A stretch of 64,000 nucleotides of DNA from Mesorhabditis belari (taxonomy: Eukaryota; Nematoda; Chromadorea; Rhabditida; Rhabditidae), in contig CAUEEP010000078.1 in NCBI GenBank assembly GCA_958450365.1, positions 1-64,000 of the forward strand, given 5' to 3'. This document shows, in pieces, positions 1 through 10,744 of this stretch; within the stretch, counting starts at the first letter, position 1, and the number at the start of each line of letters is the position of its first letter. The translations under genes were made by a program, and so were the position numbers. The notes beneath the pieces were generated by a model that saw nothing but the letters and a program-made list of their open reading frames with translations, ran no database searches and was not told where the DNA came from.

Positions 1-2
1 AT

Positions 3-230
3 GATGTTTTAGATGATGTTGTTGGCAATATCTTCTGGCTTTTCGATATAAAGCAAGGAAAGACTAGTCGAAATCGAACATTCACTTGTCTTCAAGGAAT
101 GAAATTGGATCTGATCAGAGATAAGAGTTCCCCGTGGTTAGTTCTGACAGAGGTTTTTCAAAAGTCACTTTTTCTTGATCAAGCCTTGCCTGGTCTGGCT
201 TTAATGCAGGCCTGGGTCACAAAAGAGTAA
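3..230 (+). CDS. 3' end of an unrecognised gene entering from the left edge
   Basis: An open frame runs from base 3 to a TAA at 228-230 and gives 75 residues with no interruption, unusual in DNA this AT-rich. The translation has ordinary protein composition, with stretches such as VVGNIFWLFDIKQGKTSRN and LVLTEVFQKSLFLDQALPGL, and ends AWVTKE. There is no start codon context, so it is read as the last exon, or part of it, of a gene whose body lies left of the window. I do not recognise the family. It could also be a fragment of a transposon protein. No membrane segment or zinc-binding pattern is visible. Confidence 0.45.
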   Translation, partial: DVLDDVVGNIFWLFDIKQGKTSRNRTFTCLQGMKLDLIRDKSSPWLVLTEVFQKSLFLDQALPGLALMQAWVTKE

Positions 231-1344
231 GAATACCCAAGTCAAAGCAACCTCAATACTGAGCGGTGGTGGTTACCCATTCTACGAATTCCATTTTATG
301 GAATTCTATGAATTCCATTTTATAGAATGTATTCAACTTGTTGATTTGCTTGGGTTTTAAACAGAAATATGCTTTGATTTAAACAGAAGTATGCTTTGAT
401 TGTAAGTCTATAAGTTCTTTTGATTGTAGGTCTAGAAGTCTATAAACACTAATCAACACTTTGCAAAAAAGCAAAAGAAAAATCCACTAGGGATCGAAAC
501 CGGTGAGTGCGGTCTAGGACGAACGCCGCTTTCACCACTCGGCCACGGTTGTATCTAGCCGAGACTGCGGGGAGGCCGTTAAGACCCGAATTTTACGAAT
601 AAGGCCCAAGACATTTTCAGAATCAGAACAAAACTTAGACGCTTATAACTCTTGACAGATTGGCATTTAATTCGACACTCGACATGATTGATTGACAGAT
701 TGACAAAACGGAATATATATTCGGAATCAGCATAAAATTCTGCGTCAGAATGGTGTGAAGCATTTGGCTCAGCAGTTTACGTTCCATTGTTAGTTCAGGA
801 AATGTTCAATTCAGTTCAGTAAGCGGGAATATATATTCTTTAGTGTGTTCAGGTATGTCTCAAAAGAAGCTCATCCTTCAGAGCGATGGGAAGACTGTTG
901 CATTGGACCCGCGCTTTTCAAATACTGTTTTTTCTCAATAAAAACAAATTGTGAATTCAATAAAACAAAACATTTCTTGTCTGTTTTATTCCAAAACTCG
1001 ACTTCCAATTATCAGATCGACTTGGGGTTGGTTTCAAAATGATCCTTATGAAATTTGGTTATAGAAAAGTGCAATTTATTTTAGCTACTCTAAAGTGTAA
1101 AAACATAGAGAAAATCTGGGTCAAATGATTTACCTCACTACCCGAAAAGTCGATCTACAGCCTCTTAATAGATGGTCAGATCTACTCTGCTTAGAATTGA
1201 TCTGTCCTGCTCCATAACTCAATGTCCAAGCTATCAGCTTTCAGTCAAAACGATCTCTGCCAAGGAACTTAGTCAAAGCTGAGACTCATCAATACTAGCA
1301 TCCAGTAAAATATTTAAATGAAAATAAAAAAATGCAAATTTTAG
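231..1344. other. Non-coding stretch, one tRNA-like element
   Basis: No coding exon could be supported here. It contains a short duplication (ttctatgaattccattttat near 285-325), a repeat of cagaaatatgctttgatt near 361-400, and the tRNA-like element listed separately. The 65-residue open frame at 845-1042 has no splice context or recognisable content. Confidence 0.5.
485..556 (-). tRNA. tRNA-like sequence, probably a pseudogene or SINE head
   Basis: Read on the minus strand, the segment has an A-box-like TGGCCGAGTGGTGAAAGCG and a B-box-like GGTTTCGATCCC at the right distance for a tRNA with a longer variable arm, as in Ser or Leu tRNAs. I could not fold a clean seven-base acceptor stem or a canonical five-base anticodon stem, so a functional gene is unlikely. 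A tRNAscan-type covariance score would decide. Confidence 0.3.
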
Positions 1345-2131
1345 GTGGATGACGGTTTCTTCACGGGCACTATAGCAAAAGGAATTCGAGCTAATCACAA
1401 CTTTAAACTTTATGGAACCAAGTTAGTGCTTATTTTCTTCCTATTATTACTCATTTTGGTGTTTTTAGTTTTCTAGGTGGAATGAGGAAAACCAAACGGA
1501 AGCTCACATCTACTCGATAGGACTCATTTGTTTGGTGAGTGAGTTTTAAGTGGCTTAATGAACAATAGAATAACAATAAAAACCAATAGAACACATTTCC
1601 ATGTTCTCTAGAGTTTGTTATTCGTTTCTCTCAGTATGTGCTAACTTTGAAAAGCACGACAACTCCTATGGTAATGACAGGTTTTAGTATTAACATTGAG
1701 AGATGAACAAAGTGCAACTAGATTTGCAGTTTATATCCGAAGGAACCTAATAGATTTGTAGTTTGCTGTTTAGATCTGTCTCTGACTATCTGGCTATTAG
1801 GTTGAGCACTAAGTCTTCACCGAGAATTCCTTTCTTTTGCGTTGAGGAATCTGAATAGCGAACGTTCTTCGAACGAACTTTGAAGAAAAACTAAACCATA
1901 ACCTTTTTCTCAACATTTTCTTACTAATAACAATTGAAGTTTGTTGATAATTGATTTTGATACGTTGGTTTTGATAAACGCCAAAATTTCATTCTAGGGT
2001 ATGCATCTATAGCTTTGGTCTCCACATACACAAGGATTGATATCTCTCACCTAGAAAAATCCAGCAAGAGATCTACTAAGATAGCTTCTCATGGAAAAAT
2101 AGACTTTTCCAAATTTGCATACTTTAGTTAG
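1345..2131 (+). CDS. Possible 3' half of a small gene, four exons, unrecognised
   Basis: Four segments join with correct splice signals and phases: 1345-1421, 1477-1534, 1635-1680 and 1998-2131. Each acceptor ends in TTTTAG, TTCTAG or TCTCAG and each donor starts GT. The joined frame stays open for 105 codons to a TAG at 2129-2131. It begins VDDGFFTGTIAKGIRANHN and contains a hydrophobic run (IYSIGLICLYVLTLK) that may be a membrane segment, followed by a polar tail. No family is recognised. The 5' part, including the start codon, was not found. The last exon is the least certain. It may be a separate gene from the one ending at 230, or not a gene at all. Confidence 0.35.
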
Positions 2132-3996
2132 ACAGATCGACTCAACATTTTTGATCTTAAATCCCTTAGACACCTCTCTTAGAGACTCTTAGACACCGCT
2201 TGGTCACGGATTTAATAGAATGTTTCAAAATTGTAAAGGGCAGGCAACCTGTCCCCCTTTTCTTGAGGTTATTCAAAGTTAATCCCCACGGTTAGTTCAA
2301 GGAGTTGTTCTTTTCGTTTTTTAGAATTTCAGTCACCTCCAACCAGTTTGTGTAAAACTTTTCCAATGAAGACTGCCAGTATTTGGATTTGAATTTGGAA
2401 TCGACTCCCAGAGTTTTGAGAGAGTCAACAGTCTCGAAACTTTTAAATTATCTGTAGATGATCTTGATCTTGAAGCTTTAGTGGATTCTTGATCAGCCCT
2501 GATCTTGAGTTATCTGTGCTAGCCATATATTACATACATTTTATCGCGTTGCTTTTTATCGGCCCTTTTCGTGTTATGTGTATGAATTCATTGTATTAGC
2601 TTGAAATCTAAAGCGCACTTTATTTTCGGTCCTCAATAGAAGTACCTACAATACGTTAATAGTACCCCACCCCCCATAATGACGGTGCGGAGTGTTGTGT
2701 AGTCTAGCTTTGAACGTTTTTCTCGACACTGGTTTATGCTACTATCAGCGCCAGGTATCAAAAAAATAGCCCAGAATTTCAGCTATTTTTGATACTAAAG
2801 ACGCATTTTGAAAGTACGGGCGCTTTGGAAAAAATGAAATACTAAAAAACTTTTGCGACTACGCGACTGTACGAAGGGGGTGGGGTACTATTACGGTATT
2901 TACGGTATCTCTTACAATCTATTAGCTCTAGGTTTGTACAGTGCCGCGTTTCTTTGTTCGACGCATATTCCACTGAGAGTTGAAATACTTGTATCGAGAA
3001 GAGGTCGATCAAATCAGGATGATTTCCCGAAGTCGATCAAAGTTGGACCAATTGGAGAAGATGAAATGAGATGAAATGTGCAAATCAAAGTTAATTTTGC
3101 TTAGTTTGTTAACTCTTAGAATTTATCGAAAGTACACAAAACTAGGAAAGAGGTGACAACACAAAACGAGGTGACAGCTGTTGTACAATTCAAGAAAAAG
3201 ACATAATCATCACAAGGGTAACAAATTTTTGAAAGTTTTCTTTTTTTACCAAAAATTTAGAATTTTGAGCAATCAATTACCAAAATTACCAAAAAAACAT
3301 ATTGAGAAGCGAAAATCGCGAGATTTAGCGGCTTTTTTTCACTGAGGGAATTATTTTTGGGCAGGAATGACCCTAAAATGCATGGAAGGGCAAAAAAAAA
3401 AAAAGGAATCAACATATTTGATCAACAATCAACAAACTTACAGAGATTCTTTCTGTACTTTGTGCTCTTGCAAACAGTGCAAACAAACAAGCTAGTGTGC
3501 GTTTACGAAAGCACAAAGTACACTTCCTTGGATCTCATTAAAATCAAAAAAAAGGAAAAATCACAAAAATGGCACCGAAGTGTTTCAGGAAAATTTCAGG
3601 AAAATTTCAGGAAACCTCCTTTAAAACCAAACATAACATCAAAAAACATAAAACTCTTTGGCAATCCGGGTAAAGCGGCCACAAACGAAAGCTTCTTTGT
3701 GCTTCTTTCTTCTTTTTTGTGCTTTGTGGTTATGTTTATGGCTCGATAAAGTCGATAAAACCAAAATACAATGAAAAATTTGAATATTACACAATTCCGT
3801 TGTAAAAAAAGACATTTATACATAAGAAAGCTCTTCGTCTTTATATGCTAATTTAAGAAAGAGATAACTAAACCCTATAGATATTCAGCTTATCAAAAAT
3901 TTCAGCCAAAATCTAGCAAATTCAAGTTTTTAATAAGCTGAATGTTTCAAAAATCAAATGATTTGTTGAATCAATCAATGATTTGTAATAAATCAA
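2132..3996. other. Intergenic stretch without a supported gene
   Basis: Apart from the MITE at 2648-2907, I see only AT-rich sequence. An open frame of 130 codons at 3357-3749 is dominated by lysine-rich low complexity and has no splice or start context. Short direct repeats of a 14-15 base unit (atcaatcaatgatttgt) occur at 3959-4008, just downstream of the kinase gene's stop. Confidence 0.5.
2648..2907. mobile_element. MITE, family A copy 1 (related copy at 31437-31704)
   Basis: A 260-bp element whose right end, ggggtactattacggtattt, is the inverse of the end seen at 31437. Its interior (cataatgacggtgcggagtg, then gttttgatactaaag-like sequence) matches the 31.4-31.7 kb copy in inverted order. 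No coding capacity is visible. Both copies being bounded by the same TACCGTAAATACTG-type terminus shows a mobile or amplified unit. The superfamily is not assigned. Confidence 0.7.
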
Positions 3997-6900
3997 TCAA
4001 TGATTTGTTGAGCTCATTGCTAAATTCACATAGTCAGCAACGAGATGAGCGAAATCTTTCAAGTTCGCGTATTTTCGATAGTAATCCGTGTCCATAAGTT
4101 GGGTGAAATTCGGTCGACTTTCCGCCTCTTTGATCAAACTGAAAATCAAGTTTTGGCTCTCGCACAGTTTTCGGGGATTTTAAACGGGTCGTCACGCTTT
4201 GAACGCCTATAACTTTGTCAGAGACCATATTTAGCTTTTTGTATGCATTATACAGAGAATTTTCCAGGCCCTTAAATGATACCAATAGAGCTTGATTAGA
4301 TAATTCAGTCCATGAAAATCAGAGCCAACTCTGAGCAAATGAGCCCTATCCGACTCGGGTGTCGTCTCGCCTGATTTACATCGGAATGAAAAATCCCGTC
4401 AAGCTCTATTTGGTATGATTTAAAAGACTGGAATGTCCCTCTGTACATGATACAAAAGTTAACTAAAATATTATTTCTGGACAAAGTTATAGGCGTTCAA
4501 AGCGTGACGACCCGTGCAAAATACCCGAGTTTTCAAAATACAAAATTCAAAAGTTCAAAACATACTCATCAGCTAAAATTCGATAAAATTCCATCATAAA
4601 TTTCTTAATTAAATGATTTTTTTTTAATTAGACCAACCATCCATTTACGAAATTGATCCTAAGCGGCTCGTATAATTGGTGGTGATGAGAGTGGAGGATC
4701 GCCAGGAACGACGAGATTCAATTGAGCGAAAAAGGGGAAGGTTGAGGAAATTTGGAAACGGGAATTTCCCGGTAGCCACCTCAATCTAAATTTTACAATT
4801 CACAATAGAAAAACAAGAAATGAATCAGATGAATCAGATGAATCAGATGAATCAAATGAACCAAATGAATCAGATGAATTAGATGAATCAGATGAATCAA
4901 ATTAATTAGATGAATCAGACGAATCAAATGAATCAAATGAATCAGATGAATCAAATTAATCAGATGAATCAGATGAATCAGATGAATCAGATGAATCAGA
5001 CGAATCGAATGAATCAGATGAATCAGATGAATCAAATGAATCAGATGAATTAGATGAATCAGATGAATCAAATGAATTAGATGAATCAGACGAATCAAAT
5101 GAATCAGATCAATCAGATCAATCAGATGAATCAAATGAATCAGATGAATCAAATGAATCAAATGAATCAGATGAATCAGATGAATCAAATGAACCAAATG
5201 ACTCAGACGAATCGAATTAATCAGATGAATCAGATGAATCAAATGACTCAGATCAATCAGATCAATCAGATCAATCAGATCAATCAGATCAATCAGATCA
5301 ATCAGATCAATCAGATCAATCAGTTTTTATTCGAAAATCTGACTTACCATCGTGATTCCGGGACTCAGACGTCAGCGCCCGAATGTCGTAGCTCTTTTTC
5401 GCGAAGTTGAGGCGTTCCGGGCTGAAAATGAAAAGCCGACTATGGAACGAAATATTTGACAGCTTGGATTTAGAATTTAAGTATAGAATTCAATCCTTAT
5501 CTTTAGACTACTGTTTAGTTCAACTTACAGCCCATAAGGACGACATCCGGCATCCATTGTCTGTGCGATTGAATCCACCAAATACCCGGAGATCCCAAAG
5601 TCGCACAATTTGATTAAACCGCGGCGATCCAACAGAATGTTTGAGGGTTTAACATCTGAAAAATTTCATTGTAAAAGCAAAAGTACTAATGCTTTGAGGT
5701 CACGCTTTCTTTGATGGCTTTGTTCTCAAAAAAATCTGAGTCTAGTGTCAAAAACAACAACAGAAAAACGGGGAGTTTAGAAATGGACACTACAAACTAC
5801 AAACGCTTTTAACTTGCTTTATAACTACCGGATTGACATGATCTATAGCTCAAAGAGAAAAATCTCGAAGCGCTTCCGAATGAATTAAAGTAGAGCTAAA
5901 ACTGTCAATGCTAAAGAAATTATAGTAGTTTGTAGTCTGACAGACTGTACTTTTAGTCAAAGCGATTGAGTCAAGACTACAAACCACTGTAAATTTCTTT
6001 AGCATTGAGAGTTTTAGTTGTACTGATCCATTCGGAAGCTCTTGAGGTTCGTAGTCTTGACTCAATCGCTTTGACTACAAGTACGGTCCGTCAGGCTACA
6101 AACTACTATAACTTTCTTTAGCATTGAGAGTTTTAGCTCTACTCTAATTCATTCGAAAGCTCTTGAGATTTTCTATCTTTTGAGCTATAGATCATGTCAA
6201 TCCGGTAGTTATAAAGCAAGTTAAAAGCTTTTGTAGTGTGACAGGTTGTCATTTTTTAACTGCCAACTTTTCGTTCGTCAACTTTATAGTACCCATGTCT
6301 AGATCAATTCCCTGCACCAGATAAGATGTGTTTCCACCGGTTGAACACAAAGTAAACCTCACTCTCAGAAATCTAAGCCAAAGAACGAACCTCGATGAAT
6401 GATGTGCATCTCGTTTTTCAAATGATCCAACGCTTTGATTGTCTGTAAATTTTTCCATCAATTTGCCATCTTTTAAAGTTTAAACTTTAGATTTTTCAAA
6501 AGAAAAAAAAACTCACCGATACAGCCACCGATCCAAGGACTTTTTCATCGAAAAACTTGAAATTCGATGACTCGTGAACGGCTTTGTAAACGAATTCGAG
6601 ATTGCAGTCCATAATTTCCATACAGACACAGCAGTTGCCCGAAAATTGTAAAAATTACATTCAAAATTACAATATTCGTTGATTTTAAAGAGTCTTTAAG
6701 ATAATCTCTTTAAGATAATCTCTTTAAGCTAATCTCTTTAAGATAATCTCTTTAAGCTAATCTCTTTAAGATAATCTCTTTAAGACAATCTCTTTAAGAT
6801 AATTTCTTTTAAAACGAACTTCATGAAAGGTGACTCCGAAGAATTGAACGATTTGCTCGCAGTTGCTCGCCTTTTTGATCGCTTCGACTTCGATTCTCAG

Positions 6901-8171
6901 CCTCTGCATCGATTTGTTCGTTTCTTGCTCGTTTCCTTGATTTGTGAGCAAACGAACTTTCTAAAATCCTAGCGTTTTCGTTTTTAAGCTAAAGCTTTAA
7001 GCTTTAAGCTAAAATTTGTACGCTTTTTTAAAGCTTTTACCTTTACAGCCATGATTTTCCCGGTCTGTCGATGCACCATCTTGCTGACTCGACCGAAAGT
7101 GCCCTGACCGAGGAAACAGAGCTAAAAATATTAAACATAGCTAGAAATCAAAATATCTAGAATCTAAATCTACTTTCATTCCTTGTTCTTCACACATTTT
7201 TCTTATTCTTATTCAGCTTCAGTTTATTTTTGGCATTTGTTTAGAATTTCTTTAGAATTTCGGGTTTAGAATTTCTTTTTAGACTGGATCGCTTAAATGC
7301 TTTACATTCCGCTACTGTGTACGCGTAGTTAGACAGATTACTGTAAATTTACTTATCTTTTAACCATATTCTATTAGTTTGTCAACTAAATAACCAAACT
7401 TTTCACTAAAAATTGATTTTACAAATGTTAAATGCACGAAATCAAGGACGAATGAATGGCTTTTGAAGTTTTTTTCTCAATTTCTCAATCACTTCTTTTC
7501 ATTTCGGAAGCTATTAATGACTTGTTTAATGTCTTTAACACCCTGTGATACATTATTGCATTACTTATCTTTTAACCATATTCTTTTAGTTTGTCAACTA
7601 AAGCTTTTCAAAATCTCTTAAAAGCGATTTGATTGAGAAAAGATATTTCTTTCAAATGTTACAAACTAGATCTCAGTTCAATTCAGCCATCATTTTTAAA
7701 AGTCACTTTTTCCAAAAAGTTTTGCTATTTTGTATTATCAGAGTTACAACTAATACAACTGAATTTACAATTACTTTAAAATTATTCAGTTTAGCTTAAG
7801 GCTTAGGCCAAGTAGGATTAGGCTTAGGCTTAGGCTCAGGCTTAGGCTAAGTAGGCTTAGGTTTAGGCTTAGACTTAGGCTTAGGCTTAGACCTTTTACT
7901 TAAGAATCTCGAACACCAGACCTCTTCCAAATCATCATAGGTGAATTGCCGTGAGACGCCCTCCTCAGGGAAAACGAGGCGGTCGGAGATGAATTTTCGA
8001 ATGTAGTCACTGAAAGTTATACTTGAATTTCGATTTAAATTCGAGTTTGTTTCGATTTTGATTTTAAATATTCATTTTTGCATCTCTAACAAACATTGTC
8101 TCTAAATAAGTGCTCCTTGGCGGCTCGGCGACGATAAAGTTGAAGTCGATTTTCGGTGGTGATATTGGCAT
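3997..8171 (-). CDS. mkk-4: MKK4-type MAP kinase kinase, with frame-disrupting lesions
   Basis: MAP2Ks of this type phosphorylate JNK or p38 MAPKs in stress signalling in the cytoplasm. Exons run 8171-8095, 8009-7922, 7121-7041, 6960-6820, 6639-6517, 6442-6391, 5655-5529, 5421-5348, 4785-4638 and 4138-3997. Visible motifs in order are [13 protein letters not shown] (glycine loop), IMAVK (ATP lysine), [13 protein letters not shown] (catalytic loop), [17 protein letters not shown] (DFG plus the SxxxT activation sites), [28 protein letters not shown] and a final [19 protein letters not shown]. The KMVH and DSIA..DAGCRPY signatures fit MKK4 better than MKK3/6. Oddities: the exon 5 acceptor reads TTTTCGG where TTTTCAGG is expected. 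Exon 8 needs a net one-base correction to read ADVWSPGITM, and exon 9 needs two. Without these the frame stops early. It is either a recent pseudogene or a gene with consensus errors. Introns hold a MITE, telomeric hexamers and a minisatellite. Confidence 0.85.
4170..4535. mobile_element. Inverted-repeat MITE in the last intron of the MAPKK gene
   Basis: Near-identical arms face each other: acgggtcgtcacgctttgaa near 4180 and its inverse, ttcaaagcgtgacgacccgt, near 4497-4516. Both arms continue into the shared phrase cgcctataactttgtc. The middle is unrelated AT-rich sequence without a frame. It sits inside the intron between exons 9 and 10, away from both splice sites. Confidence 0.7.
4820..5321. 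repeat. Minisatellite of 9-bp units (ATGAATCAG type) in a MAPKK intron
   Basis: About 500 bp of near-tandem ATGAATCAG/ATGAATCAA units, ending in a pure run of (ATCAATCAG). Because the unit length is a multiple of three and lacks stops in several frames, both strands stay open for over 100 codons as LIH or MNQ repeats. These frames are artefacts of the array, not genes. It lies between exons 8 and 9 of the kinase. Confidence 0.9.
5785..6258. mobile_element. Palindromic MITE in MAPKK intron 6
   Basis: The sequence near 5811-5850 (cttgctttataactaccgg and onward) returns inverted near 6185-6225 (ccggtagttataaagcaag). The inner parts (tcaatgctaaagaaatt, agtcaaagcgattgagt) are themselves repeated in inverted order, giving a nested palindrome of about 470 bp. 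No coding frame is seen. It explains why the exon 6-7 intron is long. Confidence 0.75.
6690..6806. repeat. Tandem repeat, about 14-bp unit, abutting a kinase exon
   Basis: Units of the form AATCTCTTTAAG(A/C)T repeat about eight times. The array ends only about 15 bases from the donor of MAPKK exon 4 (6820). Confidence 0.8.
7795..7892 (+). repeat. Interstitial telomeric-type tract, (TTAGGC)n, degenerate
   Basis: Roughly 100 bp made mostly of TTAGGC hexamers, with variants such as TTAGGT, TCAGGC and TTAGAC. TTAGGC is the telomere unit of C. elegans and many other nematodes. It lies in the intron between MAPKK exons 2 and 3, about 30 bases from the exon 2 donor at 7922. The variant units suggest an old interstitial array, not a chromosome end. 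Confidence 0.85.
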
Positions 8172-8942
8172 TTTGAGATTTTGAGACTTTTTAGAAAATT
8201 GAATGAAATATTAGAGAAACATTCTGGAAATGAAATTAGTTTTCAGAAGAAGAAAAAAACGTTAAACAAAATGAAAAGGGTGAGGTTCTTGGTTTGAAAA
8301 CAGGAACCAAAAACTGCATTAGCATAAGCTAGCTCGGCATAAGCTAATTTGCATAGGCTGGCGATCGACTAGGCGAATTTGATGGGTAATCAAGAGTGAT
8401 AGAACGCTGATTTTTCGGAGATTTTAATGTTTGATCTGCGAAAAAGTGTGAAATCAGTAGATTTGTAAAGTTTTTGAAGGAAATTCACTAAAAAAATTGG
8501 GAAACAAAGCATGATTTGTTGTCTCCTGACTGCTGACTGTTGTTTTTATTCTAATTGTTGTTTTTAGTTCGTCAAAGCTTTCTTTCTTTCTTTCTTTGAT
8601 GACAAATTCGAAAAAGTGACGGAGAAAAGTGCTTAAATGAGGTTTATTTTGTAAATAGAATGTTAATTGTTTGAAAATGATTGGAAATGATTGGAAATAA
8701 TGTAAATTTAGAGGGTACTGTAGGTTTAGTTGTGGTTTAAATTCGAATTTTCTTTGATTCTTTGATTCTTTTATTCTAATCCAAGCTCTTTCCTTTCACT
8801 AAAGTTAAACAAAAAGGAAAAAGGACTAGAAACTATAAAGGCTTTAAAATCTACAGTATACCAGACTATATAGCTAGCGGAAAACTCTTATTTCGCTTGC
8901 GTTTTCCGCTGCGGAGGCGGGCAACCCATTCAAATGAGTACT

Positions 8943-9247
8943 ATTGGGTTGATAGAAAAGTTCTTTCCGAATTTTTGGGAAAGTACCTTAAATGCCTAGG
9001 TTTCTGCACGTTTTAGCCTAGGTTTCTGCACGGAAAACTAACAAAACGTGAAAACAGCCATTTTTGGCTCTGCTGCCCTTTACTAAAATAGCTGTAAAAA
9101 CTTTTAGAAAAGAGATATCTCAAAACGGTTTTTACCAATCGATCCGTCTTGAATTCAGCTTTAGGATGAGCTATAAAACGTCAAAAATTCGACAAATTTA
9201 AAGTACTCTCCCAAAAAATCGGAAAGGACTTTTCCATCAACCCAATA
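8943..9247. mobile_element. Short TIR element, mariner-like ends (ATTGGGTTGATGGA type)
   Basis: Opens with attgggttgatagaaaagt and closes with the inverse, cttttccatcaacccaat. The next 20 or so bases of each end also mirror (tttccgaatttttgggaaag against tttcccaaaa-type sequence). The interior has no frame. The TTGGGTTG-like ends resemble those of the element at 20524-21064, so the two may be related. Confidence 0.7.
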
Positions 9248-9248
9248 G

Positions 9249-9586
9249 TTTGAGGAAAAAGTCCTGACTCAGCTGCGAAAAATTCAATTTTTATGTGCAC
9301 TGAATAAGAAAAATAACAACAATTATTTCTCAAAGTATAACCCATCATTATCTACGACTTTCTGCCATCGATCTGCAAGCTCTTGGATCTGGCCGAAGTA
9401 CCACTCAGGTTTCGAATCAAAAAGCTCTTGGTAAGCTTCTCCAACTTCTTTAAATGACTCTTTTTCTTGCAAATTCATCTGGAATACAAAGATCAACATT
9501 GGTACAACCCTAAAAGCACGAAAAACCAGCTAAAAATTGAATTTTTCGCAGCTATGTCAGAACTTTTTCCTCAGCCTAATAAAACT
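9249..9586 (-). mobile_element. Mariner-type relic with transposase C-terminus
   Basis: Inverted ends tttgaggaaaaagtcctgac and cagaactttttcctcagcct bound about 340 bp. Inside, the minus strand reads a transposase tail, starting MNLQEKESFKEVGEAYQELF and ending ELADRWQKVVDNDGLYFEK followed by a stop near 9327. The pattern W-x-KV-[IV]-[DN]-x-[DN]-G-x-Y-F at the C-terminus is typical of mariner transposases. No catalytic domain remains, so the copy is dead. Confidence 0.75.
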
Positions 9587-9954
9587 AGTATTAATCATGT
9601 TAAGTCCGGCTCCTTTTTAAAAATGAACCTAAAAGTCAGAATCCCCGTAGCCAAAAAACCTTAGGGGCAAAATATCGCTTTACTTGAAACAATTTGAACA
9701 ATTGGAACAATTGAAACAAACAATTGAAACAATGAAAACAAAAGTGTTCAGGAAAACTTTTCTCTAAACACTAGATGAGTCGGGTTCTTTGGAGTGTATT
9801 TTTCCACTTTTAGATCGAAACACAGCTTTCCTAATGCACTAAATACATTTCGAAATATATTGCATTTTCATCTCGAATATCGAATATTGCATTAAGAAAT
9901 CAACAAAAAAAACTAGAGAATCGACTACCAAAAGAGGTATTTTCAGTACAAAGT

Positions 9955-10130
9955 CCAATACGGTTCCAATACGGTTCCTATTTTGATCTGATACGGTTCC
10001 AATACGGTTGCAATACGGTTCCTATTTTGATCTGATACGGTTCCAATACGGTTCCTATTTTGATCTGATACGGTTCCAATACGGTTCCTATTTTGATCTG
10101 ATACGTTTCCAATACGGTTCCAATACGGTT
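9955..10130. repeat. Tandem repeat, ATACGGTTCC-based units
   Basis: Composite units of AATACGGTTCC and TATTTTGATCTGATACGGTTCC alternate through about 175 bp. They create a spurious open frame of repeated YGSYFDLIRFQ. No gene is implied. Confidence 0.85.
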
Positions 10131-10744
10131 CAGTACAAAGTACACACGAAAGAACAAATCTATTCGATTCGCTTTACAGTTTCCTACAATTCCTAGACAA
10201 AAACCATTTCAACACTCAAAACAAAAATCTTCTCAGCTACAAATCCGTGATTAAATAGATTGGTTTCAAATGATGGAATCCGAAAAAAGAGGTAGAGATG
10301 AGATCAAAAAATGAGTTGCGAAACGCGGGGATGAAAAACTGGGGATGAAAAGGGGGAAAGATTGAGACCAGCATAGGACAAAAGGGCTAAAAAGAGAAAG
10401 AACACCTAGAATGAGTCATTTTTTCCCTTTCTTCTTTTTTTCTTCTTTTTCTTTCTTTTTTTCTCAAATTTCCCCCATCTTTTGATCAAAATAAGATATC
10501 GCGAAAAGGTGGTGTTCTTTGAGGTGAAACGCCTCTTTTTGGTGGTATGTTTTGCAGATTTTTGGCAAATGATCTTTAAAAAATAGATGTAAACAAATTC
10601 AGAAATTCAGAAATTCAGAAAATTCAGAAAATGAATCTGTGATTAGTGGAATGAATCTAGAATGAATTCGTCAGCTGAAATTAAGCCTATCGCTCACAAG
10701 GTGATTGTAATTTTCCTTTACCCAATTTCGTCGTGCCACTATAT

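Noticed and set aside
3357..3749. 130-residue plus-strand ORF
   Set aside because: Lysine-rich low complexity from A-runs, with a partly overlapping open frame on the opposite strand. No splice signals or recognisable domain.
8961..9100. Possible iron-response or hairpin regulatory element (cctaggtttctgcacg repeated)
   Set aside because: The repeated phrase is part of the short TIR element at 8943-9247. No independent structure was found.
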